Shown here: one piece after another, positions 25,648 through 34,827 of the stretch
Numbering within the stretch: the stretch's first letter is position 1
Layout of the letters: each line of letters opens with the position of its first letter
NCBI RefSeq assembly: GCF_900108095.1
Contig: NZ_FNWL01000002.1
Coordinates: 168,748 to 232,747 of the forward strand
Direction of reading: 5' to 3'
Length of the DNA: 64,000 bases
Origin: Natronorubrum sediminis
GTDB taxonomy: Archaea; Halobacteriota; Halobacteria; Halobacteriales; Natrialbaceae
Made by a program: the position numbers and the translations under genes
Notes under the pieces: model-generated
What the model was told of the DNA's origin: nothing
The model's database searches: none
Seen by the model: the letters and a program-made list of their open reading frames with translations, nothing else

Positions 25648-26261
25648 CTGCCCCCGACACGGACCGGTAGGCTCACGATACAGGTCGAGACGAGGTGAAA
25701 TCAGGGGAACGGCGACGGTGGCAAGTTACCATATGCGCTCGTCAGTACGAGCCTGAGAAGAGTGTGACCGTACCATCGAGGTGCCCGCGGTCACCCCATC
25801 GGAAGAGCCCATTCGTTCGCTGGTCCCCCTTTAGTCGATTCGAACCCGACTCCCCATCGTGACCATCTCCGCGAAACACGATAATCGAACGAACTGATTA
25901 GATTTTCGAGTCGAGTCGATCCCCTGTGACGGACACTACTGTCGGGATCTGTAAGCCGCGAGAATTTGGGCGCGATACCACCTCCACGGGAACTCGCCCA
26001 GCGAGTGTACGATTGCCCTCGAGCGAATCCAGTCTCACCTCGATTCACAACAGGTGGGATACATCAGCGAGCGGATTCTTCCAGACGATACGACAGTTGC
26101 AGCGGGCGTGGAATCAAAGTCGGAGGTAGATCGATCACCGTCGGTGAATCGGAATACACCCACTGAACGGCTAACACACTCACAGATTCCGGGGACTCTC
26201 ATCGTCGAGGAGAGCACCTCGAGACCGAGTGCGTTATACACGCAGATTCCTGAAGACGTAT
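25648..26261. other. Gene-poor stretch, possible decayed coding sequence
   Basis: No intact gene is supported in 614 bp. Between about 25966 and 26130 the plus strand reads like protein only if one base is skipped near 26017 (PPRELAQRVYDC joined to LERIQSHLDSQQVGYISE), which suggests a frameshifted remnant. The rest shows nothing recognisable. Confidence 0.35.
25966..26130 (+). pseudogene. Possible frameshifted gene fragment
   Basis: Two plus-strand frames join into a plausible helical protein if one base is removed near 26017. There is no start or family assignment, and amphipathic spacing is the only support. A chance open frame in GC-rich DNA cannot be excluded. Confidence 0.2.
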
Positions 26262-26438
26262 GTGGCCCCCGCCGAATCGAACGTCCCCGTTCAGCCCGAA
26301 CCGTTAGAGAGTCACAGCTACCGTATTACCGTCGACGATGGACGCGAGTCGTTTTACGCGCTCAGCATCGAAGACGCCTCCAGTGACGACGCGTGGCTCA
26401 TGTCCGATACTGCCGTCGCCCTCGATAGCATGCAGTAA
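26262..26438 (+). CDS. Small acidic haloarchaeal protein (58 residues)
   Basis: The GTG at 26262 is chosen because gttata (26232-26237) lies 25-30 bp upstream, the leaderless spacing. An earlier GTG at 26229 would overlap that element. The protein (VAPAESNVPVQPEPLESHS...) has the layout of very short haloarchaeal proteins: an N-terminal Pro/Glu stretch, ESHSYRITVDDGRESFYAL, then DDAWLMSDTAVALDSMQ. The closing W-x-x-SDxAV-x-L segment resembles a small conserved family I know only as uncharacterised. Confidence 0.5.
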   Translation: MAPAESNVPVQPEPLESHSYRITVDDGRESFYALSIEDASSDDAWLMSDTAVALDSMQ

Positions 26439-26789
26439 CTCGCTGTGGGAGACTCGAGTCATCCCCCGGAGAGCTAAGCGTCAGTTGGTCCCACCCAGGC
26501 GTCAGTTCGTCCCACCCACCCTGTGAACGTCGAATCGGACGAACATCGGATCAGGGACAGTCGAATCAGTCCCATTATCATATTCGATTCTTGAAAATAC
26601 CTATATAGCTGCGCCCCACATATCATATTATTGTTATAAAAATTGCCGAAAGAACGCAAATCAATCTCGCAGTAGGCGACGAGCAAAAGGAGAAATGAAC
26701 CCTCTCAGACCAAAAGCAAACCACGCAATTTTCAATCAAACCAGCGACACCCACATATATCAGTTTCCCGTATTCTCATGTAGGACGAC
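26439..26789. other. Intergenic region, GC falling toward 26.8 kb
   Basis: 351 bp without a gene. It starts with a 21-bp-period direct repeat and turns AT-rich from about 26570, preceding two AT-rich genes. Confidence 0.5.
26478..26518. repeat. Direct repeat, two 20-bp units
   Basis: Units at 26478-26497 and 26499-26518 (gcgtcagttSgtcccaccca) differ at one base. No flanking gene explains them; possibly slippage or a protein-binding site. Confidence 0.7.
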
Positions 26790-27092
26790 ATGGGGAGAAA
26801 CACCGGGGCTGTGAATTACGCAGTTGGATCAGCATCCGGCAATCCAATCAATATGTATATTCACGGAGGAGCGGTTCTAAGCTTCTTCACATTTTTGTTT
26901 GGACTTGCATCTACTGGGAATTTTGATCAGGCTATGGGTTTCTTGTTCGACTTCTATTTAGCTAAGCTACTACCATGGCCACTGGACGAGGCGTATCTGG
27001 CTCAGACTCTCACGGAGTTCTTCTATTCACATGCTATCACAATTGGAGTCGGGATTGCCTCTGCTTCGAGTCGCTGGTGGGCCTCTTATTAA
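26790..27092 (+). CDS. Hypothetical membrane protein, AT-rich
   Basis: 100 residues from ATG 26790. Hydrophobic segments at about residues 27-45 (GAVLSFFTFLFGLASTG) and 83-95 flank an aromatic-rich middle (AMGFLFDFYLAKLLPWPLDE). Acidic residues are few and base composition is well below the chromosome average, which suggests foreign origin. I do not recognise it and no operon partner is clear. Confidence 0.5.
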   Translation: MGRNTGAVNYAVGSASGNPINMYIHGGAVLSFFTFLFGLASTGNFDQAMGFLFDFYLAKLLPWPLDEAYLAQTLTEFFYSHAITIGVGIASASSRWWASY

Positions 27093-27281
27093 TAAAAATC
27101 TGCTTTGTTGGGATTCACAGTAGATGATATATTGGCCTCCCTCACGGTAAGTACAGTATACACACATACCGTTCAACTCACCGGACTCTTCGCTTCATGT
27201 CAAGCACGGCCCGCAATCATACAGAGTATCTGTGTAGTCTTTCGCAATTGTTATCAGACTATTGAATGAATTCATTTCTTG

Positions 27282-27674
27282 ATGGCAGAAACTTTCATCC
27301 GAAAGCAAAAAATTCGTCCCGGTAAGACTGAGCGTCTCCGTGAATGGATTGCAGAGATGGTGGATGAAACCGAAGCTGACAGCAAAGGGGTTCAGGACAT
27401 CTGGGAAGCCGAAAGCCTCCATACAATTTCGTTGTTCATCGAACACACCGAAGATGGAGACTACTTCGTCTGGTACCTCGAAGCAGAATCAATGGAGCAA
27501 CTCGTCAACGCTCGGCATGCCTCGACACACCCGCTGCACGATGTTGAAGACGCGATGATGGAGGAGGTTTTGGAAAACCCGGATGAGGCCGGTGATTTCG
27601 AACCCCTACTCCACGGTGTGAGTCCCGAACGCTCGAGCGACTTCGTCGTTCAGCAGTACGCTGATGAATCTTGA
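27282..27674 (+). CDS. DUF6176-like small protein
   Basis: 130 residues from ATG 27282 (MAETFIRKQKIRPGKTERL). The pattern of a basic first strand, RLREWIAEMVDETE helix, LHTISLFIEHTEDGDYFVWYLEAESM and a late HPLHDVEDAMMEEVL helix fits a dimeric alpha+beta-barrel (ABM-like) fold, and I associate it with the DUF6176 family. Role unknown. Base composition lies between the AT-rich neighbour and the chromosome. An antisense frame over its start is a shadow. Confidence 0.7.
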   Translation: MAETFIRKQKIRPGKTERLREWIAEMVDETEADSKGVQDIWEAESLHTISLFIEHTEDGDYFVWYLEAESMEQLVNARHASTHPLHDVEDAMMEEVLENPDEAGDFEPLLHGVSPERSSDFVVQQYADES

Positions 27675-28312
27675 TGACACGCACTGTGCAAGATGCACAG
27701 TGCTAGGGGAATCTATCGTAACTGGTAGATCGATCGGCGGTCAGTTCGCATCTGTAGTGTGCGTGTTTTCATATTAAAACGGGGCTAAAAGTAGTCCAGA
27801 GATGTCAATGGACCTAATGTTTCGTCAAATCTGAGCTATATCTAAAACTGGTGTGCCTGAGACTTCTTAAGCTCAAAACTATCGCGTATTTTAAAAAGCG
27901 TACTACTCTTGAATGCCTTAGACTCTAATAGGTGTATGCGGGATCTTCTCAGGGGGCGTAGTCACTTCCGTCATTGAATCTGGACCTTCCATATCTCACA
28001 TGGACTTCCGCTCCTCAGCATCGCATCTGTTTCCACCGATACATCGCTTCCCCATCACCGAATCGTCTCGAGCAATTGATATTGATAGCATTTGATCTCT
28101 CGAGCGCAGAGATTTTGGAGAGGGATACTCGCTTGACTTTCCCTAACCCTGCGCCTCGAAGACCTTGCTCCTCGCGGGTGTGAGTTCTTCGATAGAATCT
28201 TTTGGGAGAACGCCGTAGATTAGTCTGAATTGGACCTGTATCTTCTTGAAGTCTTCAAGAACTGGACATCCAAATCAGTCCCTTTTTACGCGATGGCGGG
28301 GAATTCAGGGGC
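27675..28312. other. 638-bp spacer with a possible gene remnant
   Basis: No intact gene. The middle is AT-rich and featureless. Near its right end the minus strand holds a short protein-like segment (28143-28274). A TATA-like ctttttac (28282-28289) serves the gene at 28313. Confidence 0.45.
28143..28274 (-). pseudogene. Possible C-terminal gene fragment
   Basis: 43 codons before a TAG read GVLPKDSIEELTPARSKVFE and preceding DFKKIQVQFRLIY, with protein-like composition but no start codon in frame. It could be the tail of a lost gene. Weak evidence. Confidence 0.25.
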
Positions 28313-28528
28313 ATGAGCTTCGACGAAGACGACCGCGTCGTCCTGCACGACGAGCACAGCGAGTTCGACGGAGAGACCGGCACCATCACCCAGACGATGG
28401 AGTCGATGTTCGGCGACGTCACGTACACGATCAGCTTCGAAGACGGTCAGGAAACCGGGGTTCCCGAAGACGCCCTCGAGGAAGCTGACGAAGAGGACGA
28501 CGACGCCGAAGACGTCGACGACGAATAA
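28313..28528 (+). CDS. Small acidic beta-barrel-like conserved protein
   Basis: 71 residues from ATG 28313, with a TATA-like ctttttac 25-30 bp upstream (leaderless). The first 50 residues (DDRVVLHDEHSEFDGETGTI, FGDVTYTISFEDGQETGVPE) have the alternation of a KOW/SH3-like barrel with a central Gly-Glu-x-Gly turn. The last 20 are almost all Asp/Glu. Conserved in haloarchaea; a nucleic-acid or protein-binding role is only a guess. 54 bp ahead of the RNA-binding protein gene. Confidence 0.75.
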   Translation: MSFDEDDRVVLHDEHSEFDGETGTITQTMESMFGDVTYTISFEDGQETGVPEDALEEADEEDDDAEDVDDE

Positions 28529-28582
28529 CCGACTACCTGGCGTCTCGAGAGACGCAGAATTCACACAACTTACCGAGATCAG

Positions 28583-29017
28583 ATGCCACAGATCCCGCTT
28601 CATTACGTCGATATTCGCACGTTCTGTTACGCCACTGAGGACGAGAAACGCGTCGATGAGGCACTCCGAACGTTCCTCCCCGAAGAGTTCGAAATCCAGC
28701 GTGCAGAGAGTGAGGGCCACTACGGCGACCGCATTCTCGTCCTCTCGGCTCGCCTCGAGCGAGCGGACGACGTCCGACACGCCCTCTCGAGATTAGCCGA
28801 CCTCGAGTCCTTCGAGACGCTGATCGACGAACTCGACGAGCGGGTCACCGACAACACGGAACTGTTCTTGCGCCTCGACAAGCAGGCCGCGTTCGAAGGG
28901 GACGTCCGTCTGGGCGATGGCATCACCGTCCGCGCCAAGGTGGAAGCCTATCCCGCGAAGAAAGCACAGGCCGTCGAGAACGCCGAAGAAGTGCTCGAGC
29001 GGCTTCGAGACGAATAG
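28583..29017 (+). CDS. Archaeal RNA-binding protein (COG1325-like)
   Basis: 144 residues from ATG 28583. The pattern PLHYVDIRTFCYATEDEKRV, LPEEFEIQRAESEGHYGD, RILVLSARLERADDVRHAL and a C-terminal LRLDKQAAFEGDVRLGDGI followed by VRAKVEAYP matches the archaeal RNA-binding family once proposed as an exosome-associated subunit. It probably acts in rRNA/tRNA processing or stability in the cytoplasm; that role is from family prediction, not shown. Confidence 0.85.
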   Translation: MPQIPLHYVDIRTFCYATEDEKRVDEALRTFLPEEFEIQRAESEGHYGDRILVLSARLERADDVRHALSRLADLESFETLIDELDERVTDNTELFLRLDKQAAFEGDVRLGDGITVRAKVEAYPAKKAQAVENAEEVLERLRDE

Positions 29018-29096
29018 TCGCTGTCTCGAAACGGCCGTTAGCGATTTCGTCGAGGTTTTTTACGGTTATTACGGAGACGACCGTCTCGGATGCGGA

Positions 29097-29306
29097 CTAC
29101 CGGAGCCGACGGTAGATCCGCAAAAGCACCGATGCCGCCGTCCCGACGCCCGGAACTCTCGAGGAGAGTGCGGCCGCAGCGAGTAACAACAGTCCGGTTT
29201 TCCGTCGTCCCTTCGCGATCTCGACGGTGGCGTCGATCGCCGTCGTGATGACGCTCGCATTTTTCAGTCGATTCAGTCGGTCGGATTGCGTCTGAGTCGA
29301 AGCCAT
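29097..29306 (-). CDS. Small hypothetical protein with hydrophobic C-terminus
   Basis: 69 residues from ATG 29306 (MASTQTQSDRLNRLKNASVI). A basic helix is followed by TGLLLLAAAALSSRVPGVG and a second hydrophobic run ending in IYRRLR. It could be peripheral or a short membrane hairpin. Convergent with the RNA-binding protein and divergent from YcaO. No assigned function. Confidence 0.65.
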   Translation of the reverse strand: MASTQTQSDRLNRLKNASVITTAIDATVEIAKGRRKTGLLLLAAAALSSRVPGVGTAASVLLRIYRRLR

Positions 29307-29469
29307 GGCGGTTCGAGCCAACGGAGACGAACGGAAAACGCTCGATGCTTGCAGCCGTCGGGTTCCACCGGATGACGACGGTTCAGTGAGTGAGCAGAGA
29401 CTGCGATCGGCCCCCGGTCAGTAGTTGGCGAGCGCGGCGCTTTTGATGCCGGCCTGTGAGCGTGTACGT

Positions 29470-31233
29470 ATGGATATCCATCTCGTCGGTGACGATCCGG
29501 TTCGGTCAGCCGTCGTCGCCGCACTCGGTGATGTCGACGTCAGCGTCGTCGACGCCGAACCAGATGATCTCGAGGACGCGCGGTTTGGCATCGTCAGCGA
29601 CGTCGCCGGCGCAGCGACGTTCAGCCACGCGAGCGATGCAGCCCAGGCGGGCGGGACGCCGTGGATCGCCGTCGAAATCGGCGGCATCGGCGGACACCCA
29701 CTCGAGGGCGTCGACGCGGCCGTCTCGGGCTTTGCGTCCGCAACCGGCTGTTTCGACTGTCTCCGCCACCGTGTCGCCGCGAACCTCGAGGAGGACGCCG
29801 TCAGCGAACGAGCGAGCGGCGATCGGAGCGCCGCCCGACTGGCGGGTGCGCACGCGGGACGGGAGTGTGTTCGCGTGCTCTCGGGTGAGGAGCAATCGGT
29901 GATCGGCCACGCCGTCGAACTCCCCTACAATCGGCGTCGATTCCTGCCAGTTCCGGGATGTGGATGCCAGCAGGAAGAACGGAATCGGACGCTCGAGCGC
30001 GACGACGATTCGCTATCACTCGACGTGGCGGTCGAACACGCGGAAGCGGCTATCGACGGCCGGGTCGGGATTATCAAGAACATCGGCGAAGTGTCGTCGT
30101 TTCCCGCGCCGTACTACCTCGCCACGGCGGCGGAAACGTCTCACTTCAGCGACGCGAGCGCGCCATCGCAGGCGGCCGGGGTCGCCGACGATTGGAACGA
30201 GGCCCTGATGAAAGCCGTCGGTGAGGGCCTCGAGCGTTACTGTGCTGGCGTCTATCGAGAGGAAGATTTCGTCCACGCGAGCGAAGACGACCTCGACGAT
30301 GTCGTCTCGCCGACCGACCTCGTTCGCCCGGACGACGCGCCGGCGTTCGACTCGAGTGCGGACTCGCGGTGGGTTCCCGGCGAGAACCTCGAGACGGGAG
30401 CGAACGCGAACGTACACGCGAGTGCCGTTCACTTTCCACAGCCCGGAGAGCGACTCTTTCCGCCGATCACCACAGGACTGGGACTCGGCTCGTCGACCGT
30501 CGACGCCCTGCTGTCGGGGCTCACGGAGGTCATCGAACGCGACGCGACCATGCTCGGGTGGTACTCGACGTTCGACCCGTTAGGACTGGCCGTCGACGAC
30601 GAGACGTACGACGTCCTCGAGCGTCGCGCACGAAGTGAGGGGTTGACCGTCACGCCGTTGCTCGTCACGCAGGATATCGACGTTCCCGTCGTCGCCGTCG
30701 CCGTCCACCGCGATCCAGACGCCCTCGAGACGCCGGTCGATCCCCAGGGGGAGGAGTGGCCCGCGTTCGCCGTCGGCTCGGCCGCGGGACTCGACGCAAC
30801 CGCTGTTGCACGCTCGGCGCTCGAGGAGGCGCTGCAAAACTGGATGGAACTACGCGGGCTCGGCCCCGAAGACGCCGACGACGCCTCCGGATCGATCGGA
30901 GCGTACGCGGCGCTTCCCGAGGTGGTTCAGTCGTTCGTCGACGTCGATCGGACGATTCCCGCCGACAGCGTCGGTCCCGACTCACCACCGACGGGCCGTG
31001 TCGCCCTCGAGGAACTCGTCTCGCGAACGACCGATGTCGGACTCACGCCGTATGCGACGCGAGTGACGACGCGGGACGTCTCTCAGATCGGCTTCGAGGC
31101 CGTTCGCGTCGTCGTGCCGGGTGCACAGCCACTGTTTACCGGTGACCCGTTCTTCGGTGAACGCGCGGAGACCGTTCCGGCGGATCTGGGCTTCGAGTCG
31201 CGACTCGAGCGGGAGTATCATCCGTATCCGTAA
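29470..31233 (+). CDS. YcaO-family ATP-dependent cyclodehydratase-like protein
   Basis: 587 residues from ATG 29470 (MDIHLVGDDPVRSAVVAALG). Residues ~1-190 form an alpha/beta N-terminal domain with Cys pairs (CFDCLRHR, CGCQQ) like the E1-like/partner domain fused to some YcaO proteins. Residues ~210-580 are the YcaO core: GEGLERYCAGVYRE, TTGLGLGSS, GLTEVIERDATMLGWY and ALEEALQNWMELR hold the ATP/Mg-binding Glu residues. The terminus EYHPYP keeps part of the Pro-rich YcaO end. YcaO enzymes activate amide backbones (azolines, thioamides). No precursor peptide or TfuA gene is adjacent. Confidence 0.88.
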   Translation: MDIHLVGDDPVRSAVVAALGDVDVSVVDAEPDDLEDARFGIVSDVAGAATFSHASDAAQAGGTPWIAVEIGGIGGHPLEGVDAAVSGFASATGCFDCLRHRVAANLEEDAVSERASGDRSAARLAGAHAGRECVRVLSGEEQSVIGHAVELPYNRRRFLPVPGCGCQQEERNRTLERDDDSLSLDVAVEHAEAAIDGRVGIIKNIGEVSSFPAPYYLATAAETSHFSDASAPSQAAGVADDWNEALMKAVGEGLERYCAGVYREEDFVHASEDDLDDVVSPTDLVRPDDAPAFDSSADSRWVPGENLETGANANVHASAVHFPQPGERLFPPITTGLGLGSSTVDALLSGLTEVIERDATMLGWYSTFDPLGLAVDDETYDVLERRARSEGLTVTPLLVTQDIDVPVVAVAVHRDPDALETPVDPQGEEWPAFAVGSAAGLDATAVARSALEEALQNWMELRGLGPEDADDASGSIGAYAALPEVVQSFVDVDRTIPADSVGPDSPPTGRVALEELVSRTTDVGLTPYATRVTTRDVSQIGFEAVRVVVPGAQPLFTGDPFFGERAETVPADLGFESRLEREYHPYP

Positions 31234-31312
31234 TCTAAGACGTCATCGCCAGAACACAAGCGCACGGACTCTCACACGGGCGTGATTTTCCGTATACGTC
31301 GTTCGGGGTTGG

Positions 31313-31810
31313 TTAGTCGTCGGCGTCGTCTTCGTCGGTGGTCTCGGAGTCGTCTGAATCGTCGTCTTCGTCCGAATCGTCCACCCCATTCGAGTCGTCT
31401 TCGACGGTGTGGTTATCGGCATCATCGCCTTCGTCGACTTCCACCGTCATCTCGTCGTCGGTGATTTCGATGACGACGAGTTGGGAGTCTTCCGTGATCG
31501 ACGCCTCGAGGACCTCGCCTTCCTCGTCATCGTGGATTTCGGCGATGCGTAAGCTCTGTTCGTTTCGATTGAGATTCGGCGGGCCGACGGTTTCGTTCGG
31601 ACCGACGGTGATGCTCTGGTCGTAGCTCTCACGGCCGGTCTCTCGCTCTCGAGCCTCGAGGACGATGCTTCGGCTCTCCTCGGCCTCGCTGTGAATTTCG
31701 ATCGGGACGATTCCCTGTAACCCGAAGTGCTCGCGGACGCCGTCGACACAACCTGCGAGCCCGACAGTGGCGGCGACGCCGGCGGACTGGAGTAACGTAC
31801 GGCGGTTCAC
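31313..31810 (-). CDS. Tat-dependent lipoprotein, acidic
   Basis: 165 residues from ATG 31810. MNRRTLLQSAGVAATVGLAGC combines a twin-arginine motif with a lipobox (LAGC, Cys at residue 21), so the mature protein is probably lipid-anchored outside the membrane. Residues 30-120 are beta-rich; the last ~50 are almost entirely Asp/Glu/Ser. No enzymatic motif. Convergent with the YcaO gene. Confidence 0.82.
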   Translation of the reverse strand: MNRRTLLQSAGVAATVGLAGCVDGVREHFGLQGIVPIEIHSEAEESRSIVLEARERETGRESYDQSITVGPNETVGPPNLNRNEQSLRIAEIHDDEEGEVLEASITEDSQLVVIEITDDEMTVEVDEGDDADNHTVEDDSNGVDDSDEDDDSDDSETTDEDDADD

Positions 31811-31924
31811 ACGCTATTGTCGGGAACCGACGACCGTAGGCGTTACTGTTTGGGAGCCAGCCGCCGATAGCGTGGCTTTCGCAACCGTGTGTATTTATGT
31901 CGTGTCGAACAGACACACACTCAT

Positions 31925-32404
31925 ATGGAGAAAGTTGCGATTGACGAGGTCGACACCCAACCGAATCCGATGGACGTCCACTCGATTCGACGACCGATTT
32001 CACAGGCTCTCGAGTTCAGTGACTTCGCGATGAACTACTTCGAACTCGAGCCAGACGAATCGTTTTCCGGTGGGTACCACACCCACTACGATCAGGAGGA
32101 AGTGTTCTACGTCGAGGACGGTGAGGCGACGTTCGAGACGGAAGACGGCGACGTCGCCGTCGGGGCCGGCGAAGTGATCCGCTTTGGACCGGGCGAGTTC
32201 CAGCACGGCTACAACGACGGTGACGAGACGGTCGTCGGATTCGCCTTCGGTGCACCGGGTGCGAAACACGACTGGGACGAGATCGAATCGATGGTGTACT
32301 GCAGAGCGTGTGAGGAAACCGTCGCTCACGGCGTAAACCTCACGGATGCGGGGGCGTTCGAAATGCGTTGTACGGACTGTGACAACGCGTTCACGGCCAA
32401 CTGA
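31925..32404 (+). CDS. Cupin protein with C-terminal zinc ribbon
   Basis: 159 residues from ATG 31925, with TATTTATG about 28-35 bp upstream. The cupin core has motif 1 GGYHTHYDQEEVFYVEDGEA (two His and the Glu metal ligands) and motif 2 GEVIRFGPGEFQHGYNDG. The last 45 residues hold CRACEE and CTDCDN, a four-Cys zinc ribbon. Ligand unknown; a small-molecule or metal-sensing role would fit but is not shown. Single gene. Confidence 0.85.
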   Translation: MEKVAIDEVDTQPNPMDVHSIRRPISQALEFSDFAMNYFELEPDESFSGGYHTHYDQEEVFYVEDGEATFETEDGDVAVGAGEVIRFGPGEFQHGYNDGDETVVGFAFGAPGAKHDWDEIESMVYCRACEETVAHGVNLTDAGAFEMRCTDCDNAFTAN

Positions 32405-32689
32405 ATCTCCGACGTGTCTCTTTTCGAGTCCGTTTGATGTCGTCCGTGCGTTCAACCCGAAGACGGGGACGCTCACGCGCGGACTATTGACATGTTAACA
32501 AGTACATTCTCGGGAGTCTAGTTCGTGGTAAATACTACCGTGGCAGAGATCCACAGCGATCGCGACCCAACGTCCGCTGTCACTCCGTCCCAACAGCCGT
32601 CACCGGCCTCGAGGTGTTCCGTCAGGATGGGGACGACAGGGACGGTTCAGCGGGCGATGACACACGATCGATGCGGGAAAGCACACACT

Positions 32690-33220
32690 ATGGCACGAAA
32701 TACGACGATGGGTGCGATTGGTGCATTATCACTGATCGCGCTCGCAACGGCGAGTTTCGGGTGGTATCGAGCGTTCTCGATCGTCGGAGCAATGATTATC
32801 CTCGCGGTGATCGCCTCCGCGACGATCGAACGAAGCGACAGCGATCCGGCGTTTGCACCCTACACGGGGTTAATCGCGGGCCTCGCGGTGTTCTTCTTCC
32901 TCGGACTCGGTGGGATCTGGCTCACGTGGGATCCCTCCGTTACGGAGTACAATTACGTCCTCGGCGTGCCGGTGCCAACGCTGATCTACTTCGGGTTCAT
33001 CTGGTTGTTACCGCTGACCGCCGCAATCTACTACTCGTTGATCTTCGATCGAATCGCGAGCGACGAGATCGTCGACGACATCCTTGAGTCCGCTCGAGCG
33101 AGACAGCGCGAGGAATCGTTTCCATTGGCACCCAAGCAGCCACGACAGGCGAGCGACGCGGACGGTGAGAGTGAAGTGGTCGACGCCACCGGCATGGCTG
33201 ATGGAGGTGAGACCAAATGA
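32690..33220 (+). CDS. Four-TM membrane protein of the symporter operon
   Basis: 176 residues from ATG 32690 (MARNTTMGAIGALSLIALAT). Earlier in-frame starts exist (GTG 32525, ATG 32627); the GTG lies 27 bp after gttaacaag, so the transcript may begin there. Four hydrophobic segments are followed by a cytosolic tail (LESARARQREESF). The third-fourth TM region (VPTLIYFGFIWLLPLTAAIYY) recalls the small partner proteins encoded before some sodium:solute symporters. Its stop overlaps the symporter by 4 bp. Confidence 0.75.
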   Translation: MARNTTMGAIGALSLIALATASFGWYRAFSIVGAMIILAVIASATIERSDSDPAFAPYTGLIAGLAVFFFLGLGGIWLTWDPSVTEYNYVLGVPVPTLIYFGFIWLLPLTAAIYYSLIFDRIASDEIVDDILESARARQREESFPLAPKQPRQASDADGESEVVDATGMADGGETK

Positions 33221-34827
33221 AGTCGCCACTCGCGCTCACACCACTGCCGTTACAGGAGGAGGGAATCCCCATCGCTGACGATCCCGTCATCATCGCGTTC
33301 GGGGCAGCGTACCTGCTCATCGTTCTCGCGATCGGTGTCTGGGGGTGGATGCAGACGGACTCGACGAAAGACTTCCTGATCACGGGCAAGAGTATTGGGA
33401 CGTGGGTGCTCGCGTTGACCGCGTTCTCGGTGATTCAGTCCGGGTTCGGCTTCGTCGGCGGCCCCGAACTGGTCTACGAGTTCGGGACGACTGCGCTGTG
33501 GATCTTCTTCACCGCACCGCTTGGCTTCCTGATCACGTGGATCGTGCTCGGGAAACGAATGCGATTGCTCGCGGACATTCGAAACGTGTTGACGCTCCCA
33601 GACGCGATGTACGTTCGCTACGAGAGCGAGTGGGTGCGCGGGCTAAGCGGCGTCGCCGTTGCCCTCGGCGTGGTCGCCTACCTCGCCGTCAATCTGGCCG
33701 CACTCCAGTTCGTGATGCGAGCGATTTTCGGTATTCCAGTTATCTGGGGCCTGCTCGGCGGGGCCCTCATCCTGTTGCTCTACAGCATGCTCGGCGGGAT
33801 GATCGCCGGCGTCTGGACCGACTTCCTGCAGGCGATCACGATGATCGTCGGTGCCGGATTCGTCTTCGCGTACGCGCTCTCCTTCGGCGGTGGCATGGAG
33901 AACATCTCGCAGAATCTCGCGAGTACGGATCCCGCACTCGTCTCGCCGTTCGGCGCGATGGGTGGCGCAGAGACCGCCGTTCTCGTCGCCATCGCGTGGT
34001 GGGTCCTGTTCTCCGTCGGCGCGGCCGGACAACCTCACCTCATCACGAAGTTCTACATGAGTCGGGACATGACGATTCTCAAATGGGGAGCCCCGATCGC
34101 CGCGATTTCCTACGCGATCTCGAGCCTGATCGCCTTTTCGGCGGGCCTCTCGATGCGAGCCATGGTCGAAGCCGGCGAGGTCGAGACGTTCTTCAGCGCC
34201 AGTGAGGTCGGCCCCGTCTTCGTCCTCGAGTACACGCCAAGCGTTATCGCCGGACTGATCCTTGCCGCGTTGCTCGCGGCGATCATGTCGACGAGCGACT
34301 CGTTCCTCAACATCGGCGCGGCGGCCATCTCGAGGGACATTCCCCGCGCACTCGGACGGCCGATCACCGACAGCAAGACCGAACTCAGAGTCACGCAGGG
34401 GGCGTTGGCCGGGCTGACGGTCCTCTCGACGGTCGTCGTCTACTTCTCCGACGCGCTGGTTGGCATTCTCGGCGCGATTAGCTGGGGGTTCTTCGCGGCC
34501 GCGTTCGTCCCAATCGTCGTGTTAGGGCTCAATTGGAAGGGGGCTTCGAAGTGGGGTGCGATCGCCGCGCTCGTCGTCGGTATGCTGTTTAACGTCGTCT
34601 ACAACGTGATTCCGGAGGCGGCAGACATCATTGGCGGTGGGTTCATCGTGTGGCTCAACGAGAACGTGGTCATGGCGACCTACCCGTTCCCGCCGGAGGT
34701 CCCGGCCGAAGCGATCTCGTTGCTCGTCGCGATGCCCGTCTTCATCTTCGTCTCGATACTCGCACAGCAGTTCACGGAGCCCGAACGACAGCTTCCGGAC
34801 GACCTTCACGCACTCTTCGAACGATGA
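33217..34827 (+). CDS. Sodium:solute symporter (SSF family)
   Basis: 536 residues from ATG 33217, overlapping the upstream stop (ATGA). About 13 membrane segments with SSF motifs: DFLITGKSIGTWVLALTAFS, GFVGGPELVYEFG, AVNLAALQFVMRAIFG, GGMIAGVWTDFLQA and AAIMSTSDSFLNIGAAAISR, including the conserved Ser/Thr Na+-site region. The family couples Na+ influx to uptake of sugars, amino acids or organic acids; the substrate is not readable here. It is the middle gene of three translationally overlapped genes. Confidence 0.93.
   Translation: MKSPLALTPLPLQEEGIPIADDPVIIAFGAAYLLIVLAIGVWGWMQTDSTKDFLITGKSIGTWVLALTAFSVIQSGFGFVGGPELVYEFGTTALWIFFTAPLGFLITWIVLGKRMRLLADIRNVLTLPDAMYVRYESEWVRGLSGVAVALGVVAYLAVNLAALQFVMRAIFGIPVIWGLLGGALILLLYSMLGGMIAGVWTDFLQAITMIVGAGFVFAYALSFGGGMENISQNLASTDPALVSPFGAMGGAETAVLVAIAWWVLFSVGAAGQPHLITKFYMSRDMTILKWGAPIAAISYAISSLIAFSAGLSMRAMVEAGEVETFFSASEVGPVFVLEYTPSVIAGLILAALLAAIMSTSDSFLNIGAAAISRDIPRALGRPITDSKTELRVTQGALAGLTVLSTVVVYFSDALVGILGAISWGFFAAAFVPIVVLGLNWKGASKWGAIAALVVGMLFNVVYNVIPEAADIIGGGFIVWLNENVVMATYPFPPEVPAEAISLLVAMPVFIFVSILAQQFTEPERQLPDDLHALFER

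Noticed and set aside
26054-26386. 110-codon plus frame overlapping 26262-26438
   Set aside because: The other frame has the better-placed promoter and a recognisable C-terminus.
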